A stretch of DNA of 64,000 nucleotides, taken from positions 186,001-250,000 of the forward strand of contig NZ_JAIMCA010000004.1 of the NCBI RefSeq assembly GCF_025499465.1, read 5' to 3'. Shown here in pieces: positions 15,398 to 24,034 of the stretch; positions within the stretch are counted from its first letter, which is position 1; the number at the start of each line of letters is the position of its first letter. The DNA comes from Allobosea sp. BH3. GTDB taxonomy: Bacteria; Pseudomonadota; Alphaproteobacteria; Rhizobiales; Beijerinckiaceae. Both the position numbers and the translations under genes were made by a program. The notes under the pieces were generated by a model, which saw only the letters and a list, made by a program, of their open reading frames with translations, made no database searches and was not told the DNA's origin.

Positions 15398-17194
15398 TTG
15401 GCCGGAACAGTCGACCCTTCTGCCTACAGGGATGCCATCGTGGTGCTCGCGACGGCTGGCATCGTCGTGCCCTTCGCCAAGAGCTTCAAGATCAACTCGG
15501 TCATTGCCTTCGTCGCCTGTGGCGCGCTGCTGGGCCCCTATGGTCTCGGCAGCCTCTCCTCGAAGCTGCCCTTCCTGAGCACGTTCACCGTCTCGAACGC
15601 CGAGGCGCTGGCCGGCCCGGCCGAGCTCGGCGTCGCCTTCCTGCTGTTCGTGATCGGGCTGGAGCTCTCCTTCGAGCGCCTGAAGACGATGCGCCGGCTG
15701 GTGTTCGGGCTCGGCCTCGGCCAGGTAGGGCTCTGCGCCGGCGCGATCGGCCTCGTCGCCTATGCGCTCGGCCAGCCGGCGACGGCAGCGCTGATCATCG
15801 GCTTCGGCCTGGCGCTGTCATCCACCGCCATGGTGGTCGAGCTGCTGGCCGGCCAGCGGCGGATGACCACGACGGCAGGTCGCGCCAGCTTCGCGGTCCT
15901 GCTCTGCCAGGACCTGGCGGTCATCCCGCTGCTGTTCCTCATCGGCGTGCTCGACGCGCAGAACGGCAGCGGTTCGCTGCTCGCCGGCCTGGCCCAGGCG
16001 TTCATCCAGGCCTTCGGAGCCATCGCGGCGATCACCGTCATCGGGCGCTTCGCACTGCGTCCGCTCTTCCGGCTTGTCGCCGCGAGCCATTCCACCGAGA
16101 GCTTCATGGCGGCGACGCTGCTCACCGCCATCGGCACGGGCCTGATCGCCGCGGCGGCGGGCCTGTCCATGGGACTCGGCGCCTTCATCGCCGGCCTCCT
16201 GCTCGCCGAGACGGAGTTCCGCCGCGCCATCGAGGTCACGATCGACCCGTTCAAGTCGCTGCTGATCGGCGTCTTCTTCCTGACCGTCGGGATGGGTGTG
16301 AACCCCGCCGAGATCGCCGCCCACCCTGTCGCGATCCTTGCCGTGGCATTCGGGCTCCTGGGGGTGAAGGGGCTCATCATCTTCGCCCTGGCGCGCCGGT
16401 TCCGGCTGTCGCAGGCGAGCGCGCTTGAGACCGCCATCATGGTGGCTCCCGGCGGAGAATTCGCCTTCGTGCTGCTCAACGCCGCCACCGGCGCCGAACT
16501 GCTCGACCATCGTGCGAGCAGCATCGCGCTCGCCGCCGTCTCGCTCACCATGGTCGCCCTGCCGCTGCTCGCGCGCTTCGCCCGCCATTTCGCGCAGAAG
16601 CTCGCAGTGCCCGTCGTCCTGCCGGCTGAAGCCGCTGTGCCGCCCCCGACCGATCATACGCCCCGCGCCATCGTCGTCGGCGGCGGACGCGTCGGCCGTC
16701 TCGTCAGCTCGATGCTGGACGAGCACGGCAAGTCCCACATCGTCATCGATTCGGACGCGTCGCTGATCACCGCCCAGCGCCGCGCCGGCCGCCCGGCCTT
16801 CTACGGCGACGCAACGCAGCCCCATTTCCTGAAGCTATGCGGCGTCGAGGAAGCGACCGCCCTGATCGTGACGATCGACAACCAGCGCGCCATCGACGAG
16901 ACCGTGCGCGCCGCCCGCGCCTTGCGTCCGGACCTCATCATCGTCGCCCGCGCCCGCGACGCGACCCATGCCCGCCATCTCTACGAGATCGGCGTCAACG
17001 ACGCGGTGCCGGAGACGATCGAGGCCAGCCTGCAATTGTCGGAAGCGGCATTGGTCGGGCTCGGCGTGCCGATGGGCCTCGTCATCGCCTCCGTTCATGA
17101 GCGGCGGGACGCCTTCCGCAGTCAGCTCAAGCCGGCAGGCGCCACGGCAGCCGCGCCCGCTGTTCCCCGCCACGCCCGCTCGCGAAGGTTGTGA
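15398..17194 (+). CDS. Kef-type monovalent cation:proton antiporter with RCK domain
   Basis: A 598-residue CPA2-family transporter. Residues about 1-400 hold 12 or so membrane segments with the conserved GVAFLLFVIGLELS and LALSSTAMVVELL blocks; residues about 421-540 form a TrkA-N/RCK domain with the Rossmann motif GGGRVGR. Such proteins exchange K+ for H+ and respond to electrophiles or nucleotides. The start is a TTG with AAGGTCAGG just before it; no in-frame ATG fits the N-terminal helix. The last 68 bases overlap the end of the convergent glycosyltransferase gene. Confidence 0.85.
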   Translation: MAGTVDPSAYRDAIVVLATAGIVVPFAKSFKINSVIAFVACGALLGPYGLGSLSSKLPFLSTFTVSNAEALAGPAELGVAFLLFVIGLELSFERLKTMRRLVFGLGLGQVGLCAGAIGLVAYALGQPATAALIIGFGLALSSTAMVVELLAGQRRMTTTAGRASFAVLLCQDLAVIPLLFLIGVLDAQNGSGSLLAGLAQAFIQAFGAIAAITVIGRFALRPLFRLVAASHSTESFMAATLLTAIGTGLIAAAAGLSMGLGAFIAGLLLAETEFRRAIEVTIDPFKSLLIGVFFLTVGMGVNPAEIAAHPVAILAVAFGLLGVKGLIIFALARRFRLSQASALETAIMVAPGGEFAFVLLNAATGAELLDHRASSIALAAVSLTMVALPLLARFARHFAQKLAVPVVLPAEAAVPPPTDHTPRAIVVGGGRVGRLVSSMLDEHGKSHIVIDSDASLITAQRRAGRPAFYGDATQPHFLKLCGVEEATALIVTIDNQRAIDETVRAARALRPDLIIVARARDATHARHLYEIGVNDAVPETIEASLQLSEAALVGLGVPMGLVIASVHERRDAFRSQLKPAGATAAAPAVPRHARSRRL

Positions 17195-18266
17195 AGCCCG
17201 CGTTCCTGGTCGGCCCCGGCTCGACCGGTGTGTACCCCGCCTGCAGCGCCACGCGCTTGATATGCCCGTAGAACTGAGCGGCGCTGCTGGTCCAGCTATG
17301 GCGCTGGGCGAGTTCCAGGCAGGCCTCGCGCGGCACCCGGAGCGCCTGCAGAGCAGCGCTGCGCAGATCCTCGTCCATCACGGCCGCGCCGCTGCCGGCG
17401 AAGACGTCGCGCGGTCCCTGGACCGGGAAAGCGGCGACGGGCAGCCCGCTCGCCACGGCCTCCAGCAACACGATGCCGAAGGTGTCGGTAAGGCTCGGGA
17501 AGACGAAAACATCGGAGGCGGCATAGATGGTCGCAAGCTCCTCGCCCTCCTTCACGCCGAGGAAACGCGCATCGGGAAAGGCGCGCTGGAGATCGGCCCG
17601 CGCCGGCCCGTCGCCGACCACGACCTTGCTGCCCGGCAGCCTGAGCGAGAGGAACGCCTCGAGGTTCTTCTCCACCGCCACGCGCCCGACGCTGAGGAAG
17701 ATCGGCCGCGGCAGGTCGAGCATGGACGCCGGCATGGTCTCGGGCAGGCCCTGCGGACGTGGCTTGAACACGCTCAGGTCGACGCCGCGGCCCCAGCGCA
17801 CCAGCTTCTGGAAGCCGTGCTGGCGCAGCTCATCCTCGACCGTTGCCGTCGAGACCATGACGGCCGCCGCCGCCCCATGGAAGCGCCGCAGCAGGCCATA
17901 GCTCCAGCTCTCGGGGATCGGCCAGCGAGCGGCGATGTATTGCGGGAAGCGCGTATGGTAGCTCGTCGTGAAGGGGCGCTTCTGCGCGAGGCAGACGGCG
18001 CGCGTCAGCCAGCCGATCGGCCCTTCCGTCGCGATATGGACATGGTCCGGCTCGAAGGCCGCGATGCGCGCCGCGAGCGCGCGGCGCGTCGCCAGCGCGA
18101 GACGGATATCGGGATAGCTCGGCAGGCCGATCTGGTGGAAACCCTCGGGCGTCAGCGCCTGCGCCGTCACGCCGAAATCCGGCGCAGCCTGGATCATCCG
18201 CTCCAGCGAGCGCACGACACCGTTAATCTGCGGGCGCCAGGCGTCGGTCGCGACGAGGACGCGCAT
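17127..18266 (-). CDS. GT4-family glycosyltransferase
   Basis: A 379-residue GT-B glycosyltransferase. The N-domain starts RVLVATDAWRPQINGVVRSL, and the C-domain has LSVGRVAVEKNL and the nucleotide-sugar motif DTFGIVLLEAVASGLPV. Relatives transfer mannose, glucose or glucuronate to diacylglycerol or similar lipids. Its ATG overlaps the stop of the LpxH-like gene, so the two likely act together on an envelope glycolipid. The substrate is not decided by sequence. Confidence 0.85.
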   Translation of the reverse strand: MRVLVATDAWRPQINGVVRSLERMIQAAPDFGVTAQALTPEGFHQIGLPSYPDIRLALATRRALAARIAAFEPDHVHIATEGPIGWLTRAVCLAQKRPFTTSYHTRFPQYIAARWPIPESWSYGLLRRFHGAAAAVMVSTATVEDELRQHGFQKLVRWGRGVDLSVFKPRPQGLPETMPASMLDLPRPIFLSVGRVAVEKNLEAFLSLRLPGSKVVVGDGPARADLQRAFPDARFLGVKEGEELATIYAASDVFVFPSLTDTFGIVLLEAVASGLPVAAFPVQGPRDVFAGSGAAVMDEDLRSAALQALRVPREACLELAQRHSWTSSAAQFYGHIKRVALQAGYTPVEPGPTRNAGFTTFASGRGGEQRARLPWRLPA

Positions 18267-19171
18267 CAGCGCGCTTTCCGGTCAGCCGTTTCCGGCCGAA
18301 CGCCAAGAATTCGCGCAAGATCCAGAGGCCGGAGCGTGGTCCTTGCCGCCTCGACGAGGTCCGGAACAGGTATCGGGCGCGTCGACGCGACGACAGGCGC
18401 GGTCTCCTGCCCTCTCAGCCGGCCCTGCGGCCAGCGGATCAGCTCGAAACGCCCATCATGATGCTCGACGAAGGCCGTGCAGCTTTCCACCCAGTCGCCG
18501 GTGTTGATGTAGGTCAGCCCGTCGATCTCGCGATAGGCGGCGTGATGGATATGGCCGCAGATCACGCCGTCCGCCTCATGACGGCGGGCCTCGGCGGCGA
18601 GGCAGGTCTCGAACTCGCCGATATAGTTGACCGCGTTCTTGACCTTGGCCTTGGCCCAGGCCGAGAGCGACCAGTGCGGCAGTTGCATCCAGCGGCGCAC
18701 CTTGTTGAGCACCATGTTGAGCCCGAGCGCGACCGTGTAGGCCCAGTCGCCGAGCAGCGCGAGCCATTTGGCGTTGCGCACCACGAGGTCGAACAGGTCG
18801 CCATGGATGACGAGCAGGCGCTTGCCGTCCGCCGTCTCGTGGACGACCTCGTCGACGAGCGTGATGCCGCCAAACTGCAGCCCGGTGAAGTCCCTCAGGA
18901 AGTCGTCGTGGTTGCCGGTGACGTAGATCAGCTTCGAACCCTTGCGCACCTTGCGCAGCAGCTTCTGGACGACGTCATTGTGCGACTGCGGGAAATACCA
19001 GCCGTTCTTCAGTCTCCAGCCATCGATGATGTCGCCGACCAGGTAGATCTGCGGAGCATCGTAGGCGCGGAGGAACTCCAGAACGAGATCGGCCTGCGCA
19101 CCGCGCGTGCCGAGATGCAGGTCCGAGATGAAGATGCTGCGAACCTGCTTCGCGTCGCTGTCGTCGCTCAT
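18266..19171 (-). CDS. LpxH-like UDP-2,3-diacylglucosamine diphosphatase family metallophosphatase
   Basis: A 301-residue calcineurin-type phosphoesterase with all metal motifs in order: SDLHLG (16-21), VGDIIDGW (about 45-52), VTGNHDDF, IHGDLFD and GHIHHA. It belongs to the LpxH-like group common in Rhizobiales, which is distinct from the LpxI enzyme used for lipid A in many alphaproteobacteria. Coupled by overlap to the GT4 gene, it may process the same lipid. Its C-terminal 50 residues are poorly conserved. Confidence 0.82.
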   Translation of the reverse strand: MSDDSDAKQVRSIFISDLHLGTRGAQADLVLEFLRAYDAPQIYLVGDIIDGWRLKNGWYFPQSHNDVVQKLLRKVRKGSKLIYVTGNHDDFLRDFTGLQFGGITLVDEVVHETADGKRLLVIHGDLFDLVVRNAKWLALLGDWAYTVALGLNMVLNKVRRWMQLPHWSLSAWAKAKVKNAVNYIGEFETCLAAEARRHEADGVICGHIHHAAYREIDGLTYINTGDWVESCTAFVEHHDGRFELIRWPQGRLRGQETAPVVASTRPIPVPDLVEAARTTLRPLDLARILGVRPETADRKAR

Positions 19172-19301
19172 GCCGCAGGGCCCGATGTTGTTGCGATGTT
19201 CCGGGCGTTTGTCTGATTTGCGTTGCGCTTTGATGACGGTGCGGCCAATCCATGCTCTGACTGCGCGCCTCGCATGTAACGATGCTTAACGGAGAAAAGT
19301 C

Positions 19302-20081
19302 ATGGACCTGGGAATTGCCGGCCGCACGGCCATCGTCTGCGCCTCCAGCAAGGGGCTCGGCCGCGGCTGCGCCGAAGCATTGGCTCAGGCCGGCTGCACC
19401 GTCGTGATCAACGGGCGCGACGCCGCCACCCTGGAAGCCACCGCCAGCGCCATCCGCGCCGCGACGGGCGCGACCGTGATCGCCGTCGTCGCCGACGTCT
19501 CGACCAAGGCCGGCCAGGACGCCCTGCTGGCGGCCGCTCCCAACCCCGACATCCTCGTCAACAACAATGGCGGCCCGCCGCCGAAGCCCTTCCGCCAGGT
19601 GACGCGCGACGGCCTGCTCGAGGGCGTGGTGCAGAACATGGCGACGCCGCTCGAGCTCGTGCAGCGCGTCATCGACGGCATGATCGAGCGCAAATTCGGC
19701 CGGATCGTCAACATCACCTCGGCGAGCGTGGTGACGCCGCTCACCGGCCTTGACGTCTCCTCCGCCGCCCGCGCCGGCCTCACGGCCTTCCTCTCAGGCG
19801 TCGCCCGCGAGGTGGCGCATGCCAACGTCACCATCAACAACATCCTGCCGGGCGTCTTCGACACCGACCGGATCAAGACCTCGACCACCAAGGTCGCCGA
19901 GATGAAGGGCATCACCATCGAGGAAGCGACGAAGCAGCGCCTCGCCGCCGTCCCGGCCGGCCGCCTCGGCACGCCGGACGAGTTCGGCAAGCTCTGCGCC
20001 TTCATCGCCAGCGCCCATGCCGGGTACATCACCGGCCAGAACTTCCTGATCGACGGCGGCTCCTTCCGCGGCTCGTTCTGA
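19302..20081 (+). CDS. SDR-family protein lacking the catalytic Tyr/Lys
   Basis: A 259-residue Rossmann protein. It has an altered dinucleotide loop (CASSKGLGRG, 13-22), NNNGG instead of NNAG (87-91), N112 and S140 of the tetrad, but Ser153 and Arg157 where the catalytic Tyr and Lys normally stand (SSAARAGL). The C-terminal substrate lid and FLIDGG end are normal. This matches a known divergent group of 3-oxoacyl-ACP-reductase-like SDRs. Ordinary dehydrogenase chemistry is unlikely by the standard mechanism. Start has GGAGAAAAGTC before the ATG. Confidence 0.85.
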   Translation: MDLGIAGRTAIVCASSKGLGRGCAEALAQAGCTVVINGRDAATLEATASAIRAATGATVIAVVADVSTKAGQDALLAAAPNPDILVNNNGGPPPKPFRQVTRDGLLEGVVQNMATPLELVQRVIDGMIERKFGRIVNITSASVVTPLTGLDVSSAARAGLTAFLSGVAREVAHANVTINNILPGVFDTDRIKTSTTKVAEMKGITIEEATKQRLAAVPAGRLGTPDEFGKLCAFIASAHAGYITGQNFLIDGGSFRGSF

Positions 20082-20095
20082 GGTCATCGCCACAG

Positions 20096-20194
20096 CGTCA
20101 TGCTCGGGCTTACCCCGAGCATCTCGTGCCGAAAGCGGCGCCTTCTCCTGCAGGAGCTTCTCGGGTCGCTGCCTCGCAGCGCCCGAGAATGACG
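20096..20194. repeat. GTCAT...ATGAC palindromic repeat, family A copy 1
   Basis: About 99 bp between outer arms CGTCAT and ATGACG. The left half contains the hairpin GCTCGGG-CTTAC-CCCGAGC and the right half CTCGGGT...GCCCGAG. The same design, with nearly identical ends, recurs at 31861-31958, and its left half at 22078. Confidence 0.75.
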
Positions 20195-20337
20195 GAGCCC
20201 CCGCTTCATCGAATCATAACCACCCCGCCTGCCGTCTGGCCGGGTTGCAGAGTTCACGCTTTGCCGGGCCTCGGCCGCGTGATCTAAGGGACTATGGTTT
20301 CGCTCGAAACCAGTTCATTTCCCGCGAATCAGCTGCT

Positions 20338-21264
20338 TTGTCCCCTCTCCTCGGCATTTCCCTCAAGCTGATTTCGGCGCTGGCCTTCACGCTGATGGCC
20401 GCTCTGATCAAGACCATCTCGACGCGCTATCCGACAGGCGAGATCGTCTTCATCCGCTCCTTCTTCGCGATGATCCCGCTGCTGATCTGGCTCGCCTGGC
20501 GTGCGGAGCTGCCGGCTGCCCTGAAGACCGAGAACATGCGCGGGCACGTCAAGCGCGGCATCATGGGCTCGACCGGCATGTTCTGCGGCTTCGCGGCGCT
20601 TCAGTTCCTGCCGCTCTCGGAGGCGGTCGCCATCGGCTATGCCGGCCCGCTCGCCGTGGTGGTGCTCGCCGCGCTCATCCTCAAGGAGCGGGTGCGCATC
20701 TATCGCTGGAGCGCGGTGACGATCGGCTTCGTCGGCGTCCTCATCATGCTCTCGCCGCATCTCGGCAGCGGCGCCCATCCCGTCGGGAGCAACGCCGCCA
20801 TCGGCGCGGCTCTGGGGCTTGCCGGCGCGCTCTGCTCGGCCTTCGCCTCGGTCGAGGTTCGCCTCCTGACCGCGACCGAGCGCACCGGCGCGATCGTCTT
20901 CTACTTCATGCTGCTGACCAGCCTGCTCGGCCTCTCCACCATCCTGCTCGGCTGGAACATTCCGGACGCCCGGGACGCGCTCCTGATGGTCGTCATCGGC
21001 ATCCTCGGCGGGCTCGGCCAGATCCTGATCGTGCAGGCCTATCGCTATGGCGACGCCTCGCTGATCGCGCCCTTCGAATATTCGACCATGCTCTGGGCGG
21101 TGGCGATCGGCTGGTTCTGGTTCGGCGAATGGCCGGCGACGGCGATCCTGATCGGCGCCTTCATCGTCATCTCCTCCGGCATCTATGTGATCCTGCGCGA
21201 GCACCAGCTCGGCCTCGCCCGACGCGAGCAGCGCGAAGTCGGCGGCCCCACCCGCATCACCTGA
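20338..21264 (+). CDS. DMT-superfamily (EamA) transporter
   Basis: About 308 residues with ten predicted membrane helices in two EamA repeats; LSEAVAIGYAGPLAVVVLAAL and YRYGDASLIAPFEYS are the paired repeat-end motifs. A drug/metabolite exporter of unknown substrate. The start is uncertain: in-frame choices are TTG codons (20338, or 20245 much further out). A strong ATG with AAGGG before it (20294) is in another frame and reads 25 codons before a stop inside this gene, which could mean a frameshift near 20330 or a coupled leader. Confidence 0.78.
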   Translation: MSPLLGISLKLISALAFTLMAALIKTISTRYPTGEIVFIRSFFAMIPLLIWLAWRAELPAALKTENMRGHVKRGIMGSTGMFCGFAALQFLPLSEAVAIGYAGPLAVVVLAALILKERVRIYRWSAVTIGFVGVLIMLSPHLGSGAHPVGSNAAIGAALGLAGALCSAFASVEVRLLTATERTGAIVFYFMLLTSLLGLSTILLGWNIPDARDALLMVVIGILGGLGQILIVQAYRYGDASLIAPFEYSTMLWAVAIGWFWFGEWPATAILIGAFIVISSGIYVILREHQLGLARREQREVGGPTRIT

Positions 21265-21360
21265 CCGCGGTGCTGGCCCTCCCCCCGCTTGCAGCGGCAG
21301 GGAGCAAACCCGGCACGCCGCGAAAGAGGAAACTTGCCCCCCCGGCGGCGAGCAGGCATT

Positions 21361-21400
21361 GTTCGCTTCTGCAAACGATCGTTCGCTGTCGCAAACGATA
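21361..21400 (+). promoter_or_regulatory. Tandem operator before the XRE-cupin gene
   Basis: Two adjacent 20-base direct repeats, GTTCGCTTCTGCAAACGATC and GTTCGCTGTCGCAAACGATA. Each unit is itself a dyad of the form GTTYGC-N4-GCRAAC, as expected for a dimeric HTH protein. They end 26 bases before the start codon of the regulator, so autoregulation is likely (inference). Confidence 0.6.
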
Positions 21401-21425
21401 CGGCATCGAAAATGGAACCTGCCTG

Positions 21426-22046
21426 ATGGGAATCGAGACGAAAGAGCGCGGCGGGCGGGAGCTTGAATCCGGGGCTCAGGTCATCTCGGGCCAGCTCGGC
21501 AAGACGATCCAGCGCCTGCGCAAGGCCTATAATTTCTCGCTCTCCGACCTCGCCGAGCAGTCCGGCGTCGCCAAGTCGATCATCAGCCAGATCGAGCGCA
21601 ACGAGACCAACCCGACGCTGGCGACGATCTGGCGGCTCTCGCAGGCGCTCGACATCTCGATCGAGCGCGTCCTCTCCAGCGGCGAGGAAGAGCCCTTCAT
21701 CGACAAGACCACCCGCGCCGACACGCCGATCCTCGTCTCGGAGGACGGCAAGCTGAAGCTCGCCATCATCGGCTGGATCAAGACCGTCGAATGGCTGCAA
21801 TGGTACGACGTCTCCTCCGAGCCCGGCGGCGAGCTCGATTCGGAAGGCCATCAGCGCGGCTCGATCGAATCGCTCTCGGTGACGGCCGGCGAGTTCGAGG
21901 TCGAGGTCGGCGACATCATCCAGCGCGCCAAGGCCGGCGAGACGCTGCGCTACCGCTGCGACCGCCGCCACATCGTCCGCTGCGTCGGCAACGAGCCGGG
22001 ACACGCGCTGATGGTCTGCATCCTCAAGGCGGCGGTGATGGAGTAG
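21426..22046 (+). CDS. XRE-family transcriptional regulator with C-terminal cupin
   Basis: A 206-residue regulator. Residues about 24-80 are a Cro/CI-type HTH (QRLRKAYNFSLSDLAEQSGV, then KSIISQIERNETNPTLATIW) and residues about 110-200 are a cupin that would sense a small molecule (SIESLSVTAGEFEVEVGDI). This layout is that of PuuR/HipB-like regulators of amine or amino-acid use. The ATG at 21426 directly follows the tandem operator; the frame is open upstream but without homology. Confidence 0.85.
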   Translation: MGIETKERGGRELESGAQVISGQLGKTIQRLRKAYNFSLSDLAEQSGVAKSIISQIERNETNPTLATIWRLSQALDISIERVLSSGEEEPFIDKTTRADTPILVSEDGKLKLAIIGWIKTVEWLQWYDVSSEPGGELDSEGHQRGSIESLSVTAGEFEVEVGDIIQRAKAGETLRYRCDRRHIVRCVGNEPGHALMVCILKAAVME

Positions 22047-22077
22047 ACGCTGCCGCGTCGGCTTCTCGGAAGCTTTC

Positions 22078-22172
22078 CCGTCATGGTCGGGCTTGTCCCG
22101 ACCATCCACGTCTTTCTTCATGCAGAGAGGTGTTCAAGACGTGGATGCTCGCCACAAGGGCGAGCATGACGG
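22078..22172. repeat. GTCAT...ATGAC palindromic repeat with nested hairpins
   Basis: Outer arms CCGTCATG and CATGACGG enclose three stems: GTCGGG-CTTGT-CCCGAC, CATCCACGTCTT paired with AAGACGTGGATG, and CTCGCC-ACAAG-GGCGAG. It fills the gap between the convergent XRE-cupin and GFA genes and could act as a terminator for both. The left half resembles family A. Confidence 0.72.
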
Positions 22173-22179
22173 CCGTTGC

Positions 22180-22581
22180 TCAATCGCCCGCCTTCTCGCG
22201 GTCCCGCACATGCTGCTCCGCGCCCTTCTGGTGGGCGAGCCAGGCCTCCCGGCGGATGGTCCAGAGTTCATAGGCCGGCAACAGCGCGCTCGGCGGGCTG
22301 TCCAGCGAGCCGAGCTTGATCTCGATCTCGTCCGAATCGTCCGCCCAGCAGAACAGCGGCGAGCCGCATCGCCGGCAGAAGCGCTCGCCCCCCGCCCGGA
22401 CCTGCCAGCATCCGAGTTCGCCCGACAGGGTCACACCTGATCGCGGCCAGATCCCGAAGAAGGAGAAGGCCGAACCGGACGCCTTCCGGCAGGTCTCGCA
22501 ATGGCAGATGCCGACGCGGACCGGCTCACCATCGAGTTCGTAGCGGACCTGTCCGCAATTGCAGCCGCCGGAGAGTTTCAT
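22180..22581 (-). CDS. GFA/CENP-V domain protein
   Basis: A 133-residue zinc protein of the glutathione-dependent formaldehyde-activating (GFA) fold. Zinc ligands are GGCNCGQ near the start, CHCETCR at about 26-32, and FCRRCGSPLF at about 69-78. Members bind glutathione adducts; the enzymatic role of most is unproven. The frame is open to 22734, but the ATG at 22581 places the first Cys cluster at residues 7-9, as in homologues. Confidence 0.83.
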   Translation of the reverse strand: MKLSGGCNCGQVRYELDGEPVRVGICHCETCRKASGSAFSFFGIWPRSGVTLSGELGCWQVRAGGERFCRRCGSPLFCWADDSDEIEIKLGSLDSPPSALLPAYELWTIRREAWLAHQKGAEQHVRDREKAGD

Positions 22582-22764
22582 CTTGGTCTCGCGCGTTGCG
22601 GGAAGTGATGGGCGGCCGATGAACCGACAGCTGGCCCGATCGGTTCCGGAATCGGACCCCGGCGCATTCCAGCCCGCCGGGTTCTTCTGCAGGCTTTCAC
22701 GGAATGACGCCGTGTTTCCACGAAAACCCGGCATGCTCTAGAACGATCCGACTAAGCGGAGACG

Positions 22765-23160
22765 ATGATGAGCCTCGGCGCAATCGACAACCTCGACTAC
22801 ACCGTCATCCTGTGCAGCAGGATGGAGGAGACCCGGAATTTCTACAGCGAGATCATGGGCTTCCCGATCGCCGAGGACCGGGAGAATTGGGTGAGCTTCC
22901 GGCTCGGCGCGACTTTGCTCACGCTTCGGCCCCGCGGCCCCTGGTCCGTCTGCGACGATGGCCCGAGACCACAAGGCTCTGCGGCCGTCCAATTGGCCTT
23001 CCGGGTGCCGCTCGCAGCCGTCGATCGCTGTCACGAGGAACTTGTCGCCAAGGGCGTGCCCATCCTGCGAGGGCCGACCGACCTGCCCAAATGGCGTCAC
23101 CGCACGCTGTTCTTCCGCGACCCGGAGGACAACATCATCGAGATTTACGCAGAGTTCTGA
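22765..23160 (+). CDS. VOC-family (glyoxalase/bleomycin resistance fold) protein
   Basis: A 131-residue two-module VOC protein: LDYTVILCSRMEETRNFYSE is the first beta-alpha-beta unit and FFRDPEDNIIEIYAEF the last strand with the metal-ligand Glu. GGAGA precedes the tandem ATGs. VOC members include lyases, dioxygenases and resistance proteins; nothing here fixes the substrate. Confidence 0.83.
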   Translation: MMSLGAIDNLDYTVILCSRMEETRNFYSEIMGFPIAEDRENWVSFRLGATLLTLRPRGPWSVCDDGPRPQGSAAVQLAFRVPLAAVDRCHEELVAKGVPILRGPTDLPKWRHRTLFFRDPEDNIIEIYAEF

Positions 23161-23261
23161 GGGCGCCCGCAATCGACCCATGGCTGCTGTTGGTCTTATG
23201 CCGCCAACGAGGGGCCGTGGCCAAGACGCGCGTGCCGTGCAGGATCACGCCCAGCGGAGGC

Positions 23262-23489
23262 TCAAATGCGCCGCTTGCGACCAGCCCGTCGCCAGCCAAG
23301 CCAACCGCCGAGCACGGCTCCAAACAACCCACCCAACGGCCCGAGCTGGAAAACCGCTCCCATCGCAAACGCGCCTTCGAACTGGGAGACACCAGCCAGC
23401 TCTCCCACGACGAGGGCGCCAGCGGCCGTCATGAACCAACCGAGCACCAAGCCAGCAAGCGAGCCGAACAGGCAGAAGAGGACCCTCAT
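23262..23489 (-). CDS. Small two-helix membrane protein
   Basis: A 75-residue frame with two hydrophobic stretches (about 3-30 and 42-67), the second with Gly-rich spacing (GPLGGLFGAVLGGWLGW) and an Arg/Lys-rich end (RRAGRKRR). The positive C-terminus suggests both ends inside. No family recognised. Its ribosome site is weak. It lies alone between the VOC gene and a gene-poor stretch. Confidence 0.5.
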   Translation of the reverse strand: MRVLFCLFGSLAGLVLGWFMTAAGALVVGELAGVSQFEGAFAMGAVFQLGPLGGLFGAVLGGWLGWRRAGRKRRI

Positions 23490-23620
23490 TCATCGGCATC
23501 CGTTCTTCCGAGGTCTGCATGCATTATCGAGTGCCGATACGTCATGCGCAATCTCCGACGCGCGCTTTGCGGAGATTGCTACATCGCCCCTTGGCGGAGG
23601 TCTCGGCTCTGACGTCGGAT

Positions 23621-23644
23621 GTCCGCTTCCGGCCCATAGCGGAC
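23621..23644. repeat. Short dyad GTCCGCT...AGCGGAC, part of a repeated motif
   Basis: GTCCGCT and AGCGGAC flank TCCGGCCCAT. A degraded relative, TTCCGCTTCCGACCCATACC, lies at 23992-24011. The two copies bracket the small open frame at 23757-23966. The region 23490-23756 otherwise shows no gene. Confidence 0.4.
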
Positions 23645-23756
23645 GCTGCACGGCGGTGTTCCGCGTTGAAGTCACCGAGCGTTAATGGCGCACGCACAAC
23701 AAATGACGTGAAGCCCCCCACGCGGAAGTCAACATGATTGACTGGGGCCCAACGTT

Positions 23757-23966
23757 TTGAAGCGAGCACTCACGCGGCTATTGGAGATCTCCCCTGCCTC
23801 CTCGCCGAAAGTCTCGGACGAGGTTCCTTTTGTCGTAAATGGAAAACCTATCTACGGCTCTGACTTGTACGACCAAGTTATGGAGGAAGAAAGGAAAAGG
23901 CGGCTCGCGCAGTTGGCCGAGGAAGCTGAAGCAACTCGGAAGTGGATGGACCTTCCCAATAGCTGA
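23757..23966 (+). CDS. Hypothetical small protein, possibly a remnant
   Basis: A 69-residue frame from a TTG codon. The second half is charged and helical (DQVMEEERKRRLAQLAEEAE). Its base composition is lower in GC than the flanks. No ribosome site is clear and no family is recognised; it could be a small foreign gene or the end of a lost one. Confidence 0.35.
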   Translation: MKRALTRLLEISPASSPKVSDEVPFVVNGKPIYGSDLYDQVMEEERKRRLAQLAEEAEATRKWMDLPNS

Positions 23967-24034
23967 CTGGTCGGATTTCTGTTCGAGGAAGTTCCGCTTC
24001 CGACCCATACCCGACTGAACCATCGTCTCCCGCC

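Noticed and set aside
23983..23994. GTTC-GAGGAA-GTTC as a second SOS box
   Set aside because: The spacing is six, not seven, and no repair gene is next to it.
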